A stretch of DNA of 64,000 nucleotides from the NCBI GenBank assembly GCA_907163375.1, contig CAJQUW010007293.1, positions 62,001-126,000 of the forward strand, written 5' to 3'. The notes under the pieces are model-generated. The model was not told the origin of the DNA and did not search any database. It saw only the letters and a list, made by a program, of their open reading frames with translations. Positions 32,952-44,189 of the stretch are shown in pieces. The position numbers were made by a program, and so were the translations under genes. The DNA comes from Prostheceraeus crozeri (taxonomy: Eukaryota > Platyhelminthes > Polycladida > Euryleptidae). Within the stretch, counting starts at the first letter, position 1. The number at the start of each line of letters is the position of its first letter.

Positions 32952-35600
32952 GTACCAACCAATGCCGAAGCTTATAATGCTCTACAAAAAAGACTGCGAT
33001 AATGGCTTCATATGCTATTCTCGTAAAAATATTTCCCCTGTAGAAACTCAACAATTTTGCTAGCAATGATAATTGCTGGGACTGACCGTGGTGTACCGGT
33101 GAATCGGTTCTTCTGCTTGCACGGTTCTCGGGCCAAAACATCGAAATGTGCGAATTTCTTTCAAAGTGGTATTTGACTGTATGGTTTCAATTACACTGTA
33201 TAGCTTAGTGACGTGTCACGATGCCTTGATCGGCTCTGCAAACCATCCTTTCTATCTACATTTTATGAGCAGTGTTCGTCGCAGCCTTATTAATTCGGAT
33301 AATAAGAGTGCCATTTCTGAAATATACATTATCAATAATCACCCTGATTCTCTTTTGTCTGCTGACAATTTTAGTATTGATTTCCTTGATTTTCAGACTG
33401 ACCCTGTCCGTTCTCGGATTTCTGAAGTTGAGCTCATTGACCTTCACAAGCCTGATATGAACCGCGAACACGAGCTGATGAAAGATATGCCTAATTATCG
33501 CAGATTTGTACACATGCTAGGCCTATACAAGCATTGGCTGTCAATGCATTTGACTCACCAAAGTCCCAAGAGTCTGCTATGTCTTCGACAAGTAGCGTCG
33601 GGCAGTCTGTAATTTTTTACTATTATTTTTCTTACATTTCGCCAATAAATTTCCGGGAGATATATAATCAGTCTTTTTCTGATAATGGCCTATGGAAACA
33701 TTCCGTGTCCGGCAATGAATCTAGTCATTTCGAAGGCAGCGTGATATCGATAAATTCATCTAAGCTCCTCATGAAAGGGTTTGTACGTGTATAAACCCTT
33801 ACATTGTGCTTACATAGTTGATGGGGGATCGCTTTCGAGCATCTGATCAAAATTTAGCTTTATGAGCAAACTGAAATGCACTCTGTGGTATGATGTACAT
33901 CATCAAATTATACCCTCTACATGTCGATACCTACGTATAAGAAGGCTTGCAAACTAGGAAAAATTCACCTTCATTCGTGCTGTCCATGTTTTGATTCATA
34001 AATGACTGCTTTCCCATTGGCCATAAATGTACTTCCTCGTGAAATCGGCTTATTTATTCATTGCACCCTACGCCTGCAGATTGTGCTGTTTGTGACACAG
34101 ACATCGACGCTCAAAGTTGGCAATTTTCTTTCCAAAAATTGCGAAAATCGCAAAGTTTGAAGCTGAATACCCAAAAAGACGCATCTCAAAATTCAATGAA
34201 ATTTTTATAGCATCATGTCCGTCTGTCTACAGAGAAATGCCCGTAAACCAATGTAATATTCACAAATTGCCATTTTATAAACCTATATGCCTATGATATT
34301 CGTAAACTGCCATCTTATACTTTTAATTTCATCCATTTCTATAGTTTCTGACCTGCAAGAACCATCGCCTAATCAAGTGGAGATCATCAGAAAGCGAGAC
34401 ATTGACATGATTCCGTTGCAGAAGATCTGGAGCGAAAAATAGTTTATTCTGTCACAATGAGAATTGAGCTCCTAAGTTGAGACAGACGCAGAGCTGCAGG
34501 ATTCCCAAGGAATTATCTACGATCCTATATATTATTCAAAAAGAAGTCCGTTGTCTTTCATACAGGAAGAATGTAGTCCGTAAAGGGAGTTGCTGTTGCT
34601 CATGTGGACCTACAAGTAGAGGAAAATGAAAAGTTATGCTTTACGATTCTTAAACACAATGTAACAGAACGAATCATGAAGAAGCTATTTGATGTGAGAC
34701 AATGTATTTTCATCCTATGTAGCATAGCACGCATGAAATAGGCGCATAGAATGATCATTCGTGGATTATTGATTTATAAGTAGCATGAAAAAAAGTAAAA
34801 TTCTGAAAAATGTAGTCTTTTGTCCCTATCTCCCAAAGAAATTAAAAAATATTGCCAATCTTTTGTCACTAATAGGGCTCACATTAATTAATGATGCCAT
34901 AAAAATTTCATTGAAGTTTGACATGGGCTTTTTGGTTATAATAATAATAATACTATCGCTTTATTTCAGCCCCAATATTGAGAATCGTGAGGCTAGACTC
35001 AATACAGATTCAAGATATTACAAGAACAAGGTGAAAGCATAACAAAAAGAAGCAGTAGCAAAGTCGCATCAGTAATTTGATGCATCAAACAAAGTAAAGT
35101 GCAGTAGGTCGTGGCAGCAAGCTTTGAGTCACACACCGAATGCACGACTAAATCTAAATGTTGAACCCACTATTAGCGAGTCTGGACATAGTCAGGATGA
35201 AACTTTTGCTATGACGAACAGTTCGACACAAAGGGATGAAAAATTTTCCGGAACGTGGCATGACATTGGGGGCTAGATGGTGGAGAGGGTGGAAGCCCTC
35301 AGTCCAAGTCACAGAATATGCGGAAGCCTTGAATAGTTCGTCTATGTTCCAACGGAACAAATGCAGAGCATTGACATTGCGATGAGCCATATATCACTCT
35401 ATGGGAACGTAATTGAATATTTTCCAATTTATTCACATCACGCTGTGTAAGGTTTACAAAAAGAGGCGCGCAGCATTCTAAAATTGATCGGATGCAATGA
35501 CGATATATGTCTCACAGTTGTAGATGATTAAGCTGACATAAAATATGAATCTTCGACGAAGCTTTTTTACACGCAGCATCAGTATGCAACATCCAAGTCA
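32952..35600. other. Stretch without a supportable gene
   Basis: Open frames at 33148-33612 and 33534-33794 have no ATG-started domain or recognisable motif. A run 33256-33612 might be an old exon (DFLDFQTDPVRSRISEVEL) but cannot be assigned. Confidence 0.4.
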
Positions 35601-35605
35601 ACTTC

Positions 35606-36211
35606 TTGTCGATTTTCACTCCTAGAACGGACGATCAAGGAAATTGTCCTGTAGTTGCAATTGAGACACTACTAAGTAGATTGCCAGAAAATGCTGAATA
35701 TCTTTTTTACAAGCCTCTGAAAAATTGGCGTGATTCCAAGTGCTGGTACAATTCCAACCTCGTGTTGGGATCTCAAACATTAGGGAATTTGATGAAGAAA
35801 ATCTTTCAAAATGCTAATTTATCTAAATTGTACACCTCACATTGTGTTCGTGCGACTGTGGTAGCAGAAATGTTCAACAATGGAGCAACAGTTCAAGACA
35901 TCCAATGTGTCACAGGGCACAAAAGTTCAGACTCTGTGAGGCGATATCTGAAACGTGTTGGTGATTCCAAGAAACAGGACTTCTCGCGGATGCTATTAAA
36001 CAGCTATAGCACTTCAACAGGCTCAACAAACGTCAGCTCATCAAACTCGGAAAGTAAGTTTTTGACTCAAATATCATTTGATGAAAATTGTCATTACATC
36101 AACTCACCCTGCTTTCCTTATATTTCAGTTCGGTGTGAGGCTCCTCCAAACAGAAAAATGGTTGTGGAAGCAGATGGGAACAGGAACTTCGTTCGAATAT
36201 CTTTTGAATAA
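35606..36211 (+). pseudogene. Tyrosine recombinase C-terminal half (Crypton-like), one 75-nt intron
   Basis: The frame enters after a probable acceptor (CACTCCTAG, about 35613-35621). Catalytic boxes of the tyrosine recombinase fold are present: LYTSHCVRATVV (His-x-x-Arg), VTGHKSSDSV (His) and RRYLKR (Tyr nucleophile). The N-terminal first Arg and core-binding domain are absent upstream. A GTAAGT donor at 36054 and TTATATTTCAG acceptor ending at 36128 define a 75-nt, frame-neutral intron. After it comes a short tail to TAA 36211, and AATAAA follows near 36276. The pattern resembles Crypton/DUF3504-type enzymes that cut and rejoin DNA without a target duplication. DIRS-type is the alternative. 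Confidence 0.65.
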
Positions 36212-36299
36212 GAGACATAAACACACAAAGTTATAAGTCATAGACGCATCACGGATGCTTTTTGATAAAAATGCAATAAAGCATATGTTTTTGCTGTTT

Positions 36300-37005
36300 C
36301 AATAATCATTAATTGGTGCAAAACATAAACGAGACATTAATCACAGAAACAGTGCACAATCAATAGCATAGCAAATAATAGACAGAGAGTCAAGTTAGCC
36401 AATTTAAAGGGATTAATTGGAAATTGATTTCCAAATACTTTTCTAATGTTCCCAAAAATATGCAAATGTAGGCCTACTATCTGGTAGTAATTTTGCAATG
36501 CAGATCTCTCTAGGCTTCAAGGTCATTCGATGTCTATTTCCGTCATTGCTGGTGTCTCTCCGTCATTGATGGTGTCATCTTACATGGCAAAGGATAGGAG
36601 GACATCGGCAGTTATCTATGACAAAACAGCATTGCTGGTATCAAATCTTATAAACAATACTTCATCATGGTTAGGAAATATTCATCTAGAATCTATACGT
36701 TTCCACTTTCTATGTTATTTTCGTATTGTGATGTCATGATCAGCTGATAGTTGCTACTGTTAAGATCAAGAAATCGAAGGACGAGTATCGACCTGGTAGC
36801 TCCCAAAAAAGCAAATGTTGGTAGTTCCCAGACTACAGTGACGCGTCCGTATACGGTATCCGTTTAATGACAGTTAAATGAGGCGTCATTCGGTTTAATT
36901 AAGGTTCCATTCAATTACTGACGCGTTATAGGACAAGCCCAATATTGTATCTGAGTGGACCGCTTGCTCTGCCAACAGGATAAAGTGATTTTGGTTAAGC
37001 AACAT
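36300..37005. other. No gene seen
   Basis: Short ORFs only, without motifs. Confidence 0.5.
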
Positions 37006-37256
37006 CATAGAAATTGATAGCAATAAAACCTCTAGAATGGAAGTAAACTTCATGCAATGCACAATAGTGGCACAAAAACCGCACGCATTTTCATTTCGAT
37101 ACACTTGTCAACGGTGAATCATTGGATTAGGAATCAGTCACATGTACAATCCTAAGCTTTTCATTGGTAGTTCATGCCCCAACTTAGTTCCCCGAAAGTG
37201 CCGCAACCTTGAGTCAATTTCCATTCTAGTCTTCAGATAAACAGACTATTTCTATG
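37006..37256 (+). repeat. MITE family CATAGAAAT, copy B
   Basis: 251 bases from CATAGAAAT to ATTTCTATG, with subterminal CTCTAGAATGGA/TTCCATTCTAG inverted words. Opposite orientation to copies C and D. Confidence 0.8.
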
Positions 37257-37309
37257 CCCAATATCATGGCGTTCGCTGAACCGATGCGATGACGCACACG
37301 CCATTTGTA

Positions 37310-37565
37310 CATAGAAATAAACTGTTTATCTGAAGTTGACTAGAATGGAAATTGACTCAAGGTCGCGGCACTTCCGGGGGAACTAAGTTGGGGTATGAAT
37401 GACCAATTAAGAGCTTAGATTTACGCATGTGACTGATTCTAGCCCAATGATTAAGACGTTGACAAGTGTATCTAAGTGAAAATGCGTGCGATTTATGTGC
37501 CACTATTGTGTATTGTATGAAGATTAACTTCCATTCTAGAGGTTTTATTGTTGTCAATTTCTATG
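37310..37565 (-). repeat. MITE family CATAGAAAT, copy C
   Basis: 256 bases, inverted relative to copy B with a 53-base spacer, so B and C can form a long hairpin. Confidence 0.8.
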
Positions 37566-37578
37566 CATTTGTAGCATG

Positions 37579-37834
37579 CATAGAAATAGATTGTTTAACT
37601 GAAGTTGACTAGAATGGAAATTGACTCAAGGTCGCGGCACATCCGGGGGAACTAAGTTGGGGCATGAATGACCAATGAAAAGCTTGAAATTATACATGTG
37701 ACTGAATCTAGCCCAATGATTCAGACGTTGACAAGTGTATCTAAGTGAAAATGCTCGCGATTTATGTGCCACTATTGTGTATTGCATGAAGCTCAACCTC
37801 CATTCTAGAGGTTTTATTGTTGTACATTTCTATG
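37579..37834 (-). repeat. MITE family CATAGAAAT, copy D
   Basis: 256 bases, tandem to copy C with a 13-base spacer. Confidence 0.8.
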
Positions 37835-40800
37835 GTAGCATGTGTCTGTGTGCGCATCGCCTATGAAGCGATTCACGAGTAGATGCAGTAAGAGAGATAT
37901 ATGATCATCCGTCGAAACTTGTCCAAATCGATTGCTTCCAATCCATCTTTTGAATTACCAGTGTATTATGTTATGTTATCCAAGTCTGGGTAATAATTAT
38001 TTGATATCTATGTGTGTATGCATAAAGCCAAAATTGTCTCATTGACGATAGTCCAATTGATGGTAAAAAAATAAAAATGGTGAACCATACAACATAAATA
38101 TTAAAATAATAACAACTTACATGCTGACTATTTTGTGGAGTAAATTTGTATTCGTCAAATATACTTGACAATACTGAATAGTAATTACATTATCTGAAAA
38201 ATTAGTTGTACTGTAAAGTGTAAATGCGATATCTCTGCATTAACATCTCACTATAGATTTTCATTTTCAAGGAACAATTACCAGTCGATTTTGCATCACG
38301 TCGCTTTCAAAACAAAACGAACAGCGAAAATTCACGAGAAACCCATCGAAGCAAACATTGATCGAAGAAAGTTTTCAGCCGTCAAACACACATGGCAATC
38401 GAATCACACGGTCGGTGAGACATAAACTATAACGTTGAAAAGAATTTACTGCCATGATTTCACGTCTTTCATAAGCACTCAATGGGTACACTAAATTTCT
38501 TCCATACCATGTCCCCAAGGACATTTCTTCACATTCACTATTTTTATTTTATAACAATTGTTCGCAGAAGTTTGCTCAATTCACTCTCAGAATCACTTTA
38601 GAGTATGAGATATCTAACAATTTTCATGGATATCTATCGAATTTATCGCATTTGAATACAAATAAGCACCTATTGAAAATACACTATTAACGTTTGTCTG
38701 CAGTCAGAACAATTTTTTCAGTACATAGCATTTTATAAAAAAAGGCCTTTACCAATTAGTGTTTGACTAGCCTAAGTAAGAAAAAGATCTGATGATGACT
38801 TGATGTGTAGATGGAATATGCTTGCGATTTACCTACTTAATTGCTCTGAAATTGTATTACCACGCATCAAAATCACCACCATGCTGAAAGCTAGCAATAA
38901 TTGATTAAGTGATTTCATTGCAATGCTATACAGTATATGCGGTACTGCATAAAACTATAATTCGTTATACGAATACTATAGGCCATTGTTATCCTATTGA
39001 CTTAAAGCCTGCTAGAGCTATATGCCATTTTGCCTTTTTCAATTTTTACATTGTTCATCAAAACGTAATTCAAACTTCAACAGCAGCAAGTAACACGCAT
39101 CATTACGAGGGTGGTAGACAAAAAACTGAAAAATTGATGACTGCATTGATCATTAAGTCAGATTCGTCAGCCAAATCTGTTATGCATTAGCATTTTCTTC
39201 CCAGTGCATTTTTCACGTCACCACTTTAAGTATTGTAATCCATTTTACCTCCATTTTCAACGTATGTAATTCACTTTTCCATTTTATCCTACGGCTTCAT
39301 ATTGTCTTATGGCATCCATTTCCTTTAAATTCCATAACTATCAATGGCCACCGTACTTTTTTATTTCTATTACTATAGTGTAAATAGCACATGAGGCGTT
39401 TAGCTGTGTTGAAATTGTATGGCATTGTACGGAATAAGTGTTATTAGCTTAAGATTTCCACTTTTACCACTAAAGACGGATCAATTACAATTCGTTGACA
39501 TGAGAAAGCTGTATTGCGTTCCTTTAAGAACTGGTTGATCAAGTGGTCACAACATTGCATTTGTGAGCTTGCGGATTGGAGAACGTCTCCAAGTCTCATC
39601 ATAACTATTATGCACGAAGAAAATGAATTACATTCTAAATGAGTGTTGGGATGATTTTCATTACCGCATGAATCGGGGTGATGGCACGTTGGCGAAATAT
39701 TATTCTGCTTATACTGTGTAGTACAATTACACAATTTCTTATTCCATTACTGTACCACGACAGTTTTTTAAATTCATCATTTTCCATAATTCAACAAAAT
39801 AAAATGATGCGAACAATTAGTGCAATAAATGGTCAATGCCGATGATTTGATGGTCAGATAGTTCAGAAAAAACTTCTCCGACAATAGAAATCTGAAATGA
39901 AATTTTAAATCGCGTCATCCTTCAAACTAGAATAATTTCAACCTGATAGAGAAATTAGAAAAGTTATTTTCATTTCAACATGGAGATATTGGTCAACGTA
40001 AGACAAGACCACCGCCAGCGCCGTTGAGAACAGAAGCCTGTTAGACAGGTGTTCTCAATGCAACAACTCACACACTGAACTCTCCATTTTTCCTCCTTTC
40101 ACATTTGTTCACTGTTCCCAGTCTCAGAGCATACTAACGAACTCGAAAATGTGTGGCAAGCAGAGAGCTCACGTTGAGTTTGGTGTTTGTGTGTGTTTGC
40201 GGGGCTAGCTTGACAGAAGAGAGAATGAGCGAACATGTAAGAGAAAGGGAAAGCGAGTGTGAGAGAGTCCACACAGCACACGAGTGTTCCCCGGAGACAG
40301 AGATACCTCCGAATGGTACACAAATGAACAAGAGAAGGGTAGAAAGGCGAGGGGCAATGTGGTTGGGGGACGGGTTTGCAGAATCAAAATAGATTCCGCG
40401 CGGAATTCAATAGAGGCGTAAATAAGTAATTGTGGACATAGTGAATAAGGTAGTCGCCATCTGGGCTGACACTCGAACGCCACCTGTAAATCATTGATGA
40501 TGTTAAATGCCTAAAGCAGCAGCAGCAACCATACAAAACAAACCGTTGCGGTGTAACCCCTCATTTCCCTGCGCTGGTTCTGGCTCCCCTAATCTTCAAT
40601 GGATGGCGAGAGCTCGAAGGTGTCTCAGACAGAACTCACACCTGTGTGAGCGTGCGAACAAGTGTTTGTCATAAGGTTTCAGCACAACGGCTGATCGTCA
40701 TTCAAGATCGTCTTACAAAAATGACACACTACTTTCAGAAGTTAAGCATTTTTCAATTCAAACTGCGCTGCGGGAATTCTATATCAAAGGCAATTTGCTT

Positions 40801-41670
40801 CACATTTATATTGTTGTTCAAAATATGATTTGAAGTAATACAAATTGATTCACAAGCAAGATTTTGATAGGAACTATTTTGAAGACATAAGGTAGCAGAT
40901 ATCATCAGCAGTCTGGCCTAGGCACGAAAACATAATCGGGCATCGTCTCGACTGGGTCTATCACCATGCAATAGACACATGCTATTCCATATGATCACAC
41001 TCAAGCCCTTAATGCAAACTTGTAAATATGCGTGAATTTTCCGACAGAGCAGCATCCTGACCCGCTACCTAATTTAAAGACACGTAATCACGTATGATAT
41101 TCGCACACAAACTACGGTCAGATATACTATTTTTTCAGTGATTGTGGTTTGCAAGAGAGACGGAGATGTCCCTTAGCCCGAAAAGTATCAGCCAAAGAAA
41201 AAATTTCCCTAGTATTGTGTTTAAATTTCAAACGTCTTCTTAAGTAGCTCCTAAGTTTATTTGAATCAGAAATATTGACCAAAGATCATCATGGACCGAA
41301 GGACAAAATATGTGCCGGAATTGATTTCATGAGTCACGTGTGATTAATTATAATTCGAAAGCTTATGTAATGCAAATTGACTGTTGCCCTCTGTTCTTTG
41401 AAATTCTTCTACGTCGCACGTAAACTGTAATTTGTGTGTGGATCAATAGTTTAACTCTTTGCTACAAATAAGTGCCTTCAATTATGTTCAAAAAATTGTA
41501 ATTATGATGAATTGTAAATTGCAAATTATGACAGAAAATATATAAATTAAGAGTGATACTTCCTAAGTGATGGTAGCAAACGGGAGGATCATGGTTATAA
41601 GCTGCACTCGTATTCAAGAAGCATACTCCCCTGAATACTATCTGCACGACCTTATAGTAGAAAGAAAAAC
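37835..41670. other. 3.8 kb without a supportable gene
   Basis: Only short ORFs without start context or domains. Around 40.0-40.5 kb the base composition is less AT-rich and purine runs (GAGAGAA) occur on the plus strand, which generate the overlapping ORFs there. Confidence 0.5.
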
Positions 41671-41724
41671 GAGTTTTTACTCTATGTTTCGGGTTCAGAC
41701 CCTTCTTCTCAGACTTAAAAACTC
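41671..41724 (-). ncRNA. Hammerhead-like motif with long stem I
   Basis: Leftward: GAGTTTTTA and TAAAAACTC pair perfectly (9 bp). Between them lie CTGAGAAGAA, stem II GGGT/ACCC and CGAAAC. The core has two extra bases relative to CTGANGA, and stem III is unclear, so activity is doubtful. Confidence 0.35.
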
Positions 41725-41864
41725 TGAGGTGTGCTAGTTCATAAAATCAACTTTCTCTGTACACTTAAAAACATGCATTACACTCTGTGGCCGAATAGTT
41801 CATGAGAACATGTGAAATATTGCATATTATATATATACCCACTGACATAAATAATGAAACCAAC

Positions 41865-42819
41865 CAGTGGCGGCTCGTGCAGTCCTGCTCATGTGGGGCG
41901 CAATCCAAACGTCTTCATATTAGCCCATCATCTACTACGGTCTCTGCTATATTTCATGTACGCCTATGTAAATGCCTGTTTATGACAATGACATGATAAG
42001 CCTCACTGCAAATATACTACTGTGGTCCTTCATAATGACATTATTTTCGGAAGATGTAAAGTCCAACGATGATCACCACCAAATAGCACACAAGGAAAAC
42101 AAAATACAGCTTCCAGTTCATCTGGTCCACAAAGCCATTCACATCTCGAATACCATTCTGTATTAAAATTTCTCTTGTAGTTTCGTCCTCTGTCGCTTGA
42201 AACGTGATACTTGGCTGCCGTTGAGTCGTGGCCTTGGCGGACCGAGATTTCTAATAATTTCTAATTTTTTCTTGTAGGGAATGTTGAGAAAAGGGCTTTC
42301 TTAAAAGATATGCAATCTGATTCATTTTCAGTCGACACAGTGAGACACAGTTATGATTGAAAGTGCTTCGCCAGTCCCAGGTTTTGTATACACGCATCAG
42401 AATAACATAAGTTTGACCAGAATCTGACTTCCCAACGCACGCGCGGCGTTACCTAATCAGAATGTACGAAAGCGAGGCAGAGGGACTTTTTGAGAGCGCC
42501 CCATCCATGCATTGTTTACGTGTGCGAAGCTGCTAAAAATCTTCGATGTATGCAGATGTATGATCAGCAAAACATGTATGAATCAAGGCGCACAGACTGT
42601 GCGCCCCATCCGGTAGAAGAGAGGGAGAGTGACGTCTGAATGAGTCACTGAACCACGCTTCCAATGTGTTTAGCAGTACAGGTTGAACCATTGATAATTC
42701 AATTCAGTCTATCAGATCAGCTGCGTTTCAGCGCAATGTTCTGTGTAAATTTTCTTTGATGTAACTAATTTTTAATGGAGGGCTGCGCCCCAGGCGCCCA
42801 TATGGACGGGCCGCCACTG
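41865..42819 (-). mobile_element. hAT-type nonautonomous element, copy 3 (nested in Tc1 end)
   Basis: 955 bases, inverted relative to copies 1 and 2; 8-bp duplication AAACCAAC (41857-41864, 42820-42827). It shares the duplicated ATTAGAAATT and the GCCAAGTATCACG variant with copy 1. Confidence 0.93.
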
Positions 42820-43030
42820 AAACCAACTATCATTGACTTGAATGGAAGTTTGTTTCATTTTTTTTCTATGGTTTGAGATGATATCTCGCTTTCTATGTAT
42901 CACCATTGAACTCCATATGATAAGGGAAATGATATAGGACCATCAAATTTCAAAATTTGATATTGATCACAGTAACAGCTAGAAGTTGAACAGAATCACC
43001 ACCTACTGCTGACCAGATTTGACTTATGAA

Positions 43031-44032
43031 ATGGCGCACGATAACTTTACCAGAGGAATGGCAATTGGGATGATGCGTTGTGGGCAAAGTTCTACAACTG
43101 TTGCGAAAGAATTGAAAATTTCAAGGGTCGTTGTATGGAGGTGGTGGTGTCGTTGGAAAGCAGAAGGAAATGTGGAAAAGAAGAACGGATCAGGAAGACC
43201 AAGGGTATCATCCAAGCGGACAGATGCACGCTTAGTTTTAGCTGCTAAAAGAAACAGATTTGTGTCCGTCCCGAAGTAAATTGTGTACTGGAAGGTAGCT
43301 GGGAACGTTGCCTGTAGCGTTCGAACTGCATATCGAAGATTGCGAGAAGCTGGTATACAGTCTCGACGACCCGCTGTGAGAATTCCGCTGAGCCTGGAAC
43401 ATCGAAGGAGACGAGTGACGTGGTGTCAAGGTCATCAGTCGTGGAGTGACAGTCAGTGGGAACGTGTGCTCTGGACTGATGAATCGAGGTTTACTCTCGA
43501 TTTCAACGATGGTCGGATCCATGTTCATCGCTTGCCAAGTGAACGATTTGCTCCATGTTGCGTCAAAGAACACGACGGTAGTGTCATGGTTTGGGCCGGT
43601 ATCTGGCACAATGGAAAAACACCAGCAATCGTAGTGAAAGGAACATTGACAGGACAGCGATATGCCGACGAGATCGTGACACCAGTCGTGGTTCCAGCAG
43701 TGACATCGAATCAATTGATTTTTCAGGATGACAACGCAAGGCCCCATCGCGCTTCAGTGGTCTCTAACAGGATAGCAAGTAGTGGAATCCCAACCTTGGA
43801 ATGGCCCTCACGTTCTCCCGACCTCTCCCCCATCGAGCACTGCTGGGATGAACTTGGTCGCAGAGCGAGGGAGAGGTACAACCACCCACCAGTGTCTTTG
43901 AAGATGTTGGCCGACAGACTGATCGAGCAGTGGAACCTCTTAGACCTGGCATTCATCCAGCGACTGTGCTCATCCATGCCCTCACGCATCGATGCCTGTT
44001 TGGATGCTCGCGGTGGTCACACCCGTTTCTAA
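43031..44032 (+). pseudogene. Tc1-type DD34E transposase with one in-frame stop
   Basis: ATG 43031 opens the frame. It has an N-terminal helix-turn-helix (CGQSSTTVAKELKISRVVVWRW) and a GRPR linker. The DDE core has LWTDESRFTL (first Asp), IFQDDNARPH (second Asp) and SPDLSPIEHCWDELGR (Glu), with 34 residues between the second Asp and the Glu. The C-terminus ends at 44032. The only lesion is TAA at 43277-43279 in the linker; the frame is otherwise continuous for about 330 codons, the usual Tc1 length. It would cut and paste at TA. Confidence 0.9.
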
Positions 44033-44189
44033 CTTAAGTTGATAAAATCATGAGTATCAAATTAAATGTTTTTGAGTAAAGCATTCGAGTTCTCCTTTTA
44101 CAAACAACAAACAAACGTACAGTACAACCAAGTTTAAGTCATAAGTATTCATATCAGGACTTGTTTCATTCTTTTTGTCACTGAGTATA

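Larger units (their letters stand above)
41838..44185 (+). mobile_element. Tc1-like transposon carrying a nested hAT insertion
   Basis: The left end reads CCCACTGACATAAATAATGAAAC after TA (41836-41837). The right end is GTTTCATTCTTTTTGTCACTGAG before TA (44186-44187). The ends are imperfect inverted repeats. The hAT copy 41865-42819 sits 27 bases inside the left end; without it the element is about 1.39 kb. Confidence 0.8.

Noticed and set aside
33473-33500. CTGATGA word suggesting another hammerhead
   Set aside because: No GAAA at a suitable distance and no pairing arms.
33148-33794. Two overlapping ORFs, one possibly an old exon
   Set aside because: No ATG-linked motif or splice context I can support; listed only as unassigned sequence.
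34785-35042. 85-codon ORF with a hydrophobic stretch, membrane-protein-like
   Set aside because: Ile/Leu-rich translation of AT-rich DNA, no supporting signals.
40099-40483. Cluster of overlapping ORFs on both strands near 40.2 kb
   Set aside because: Caused by locally lower AT content and purine runs; no conserved motif in any frame.
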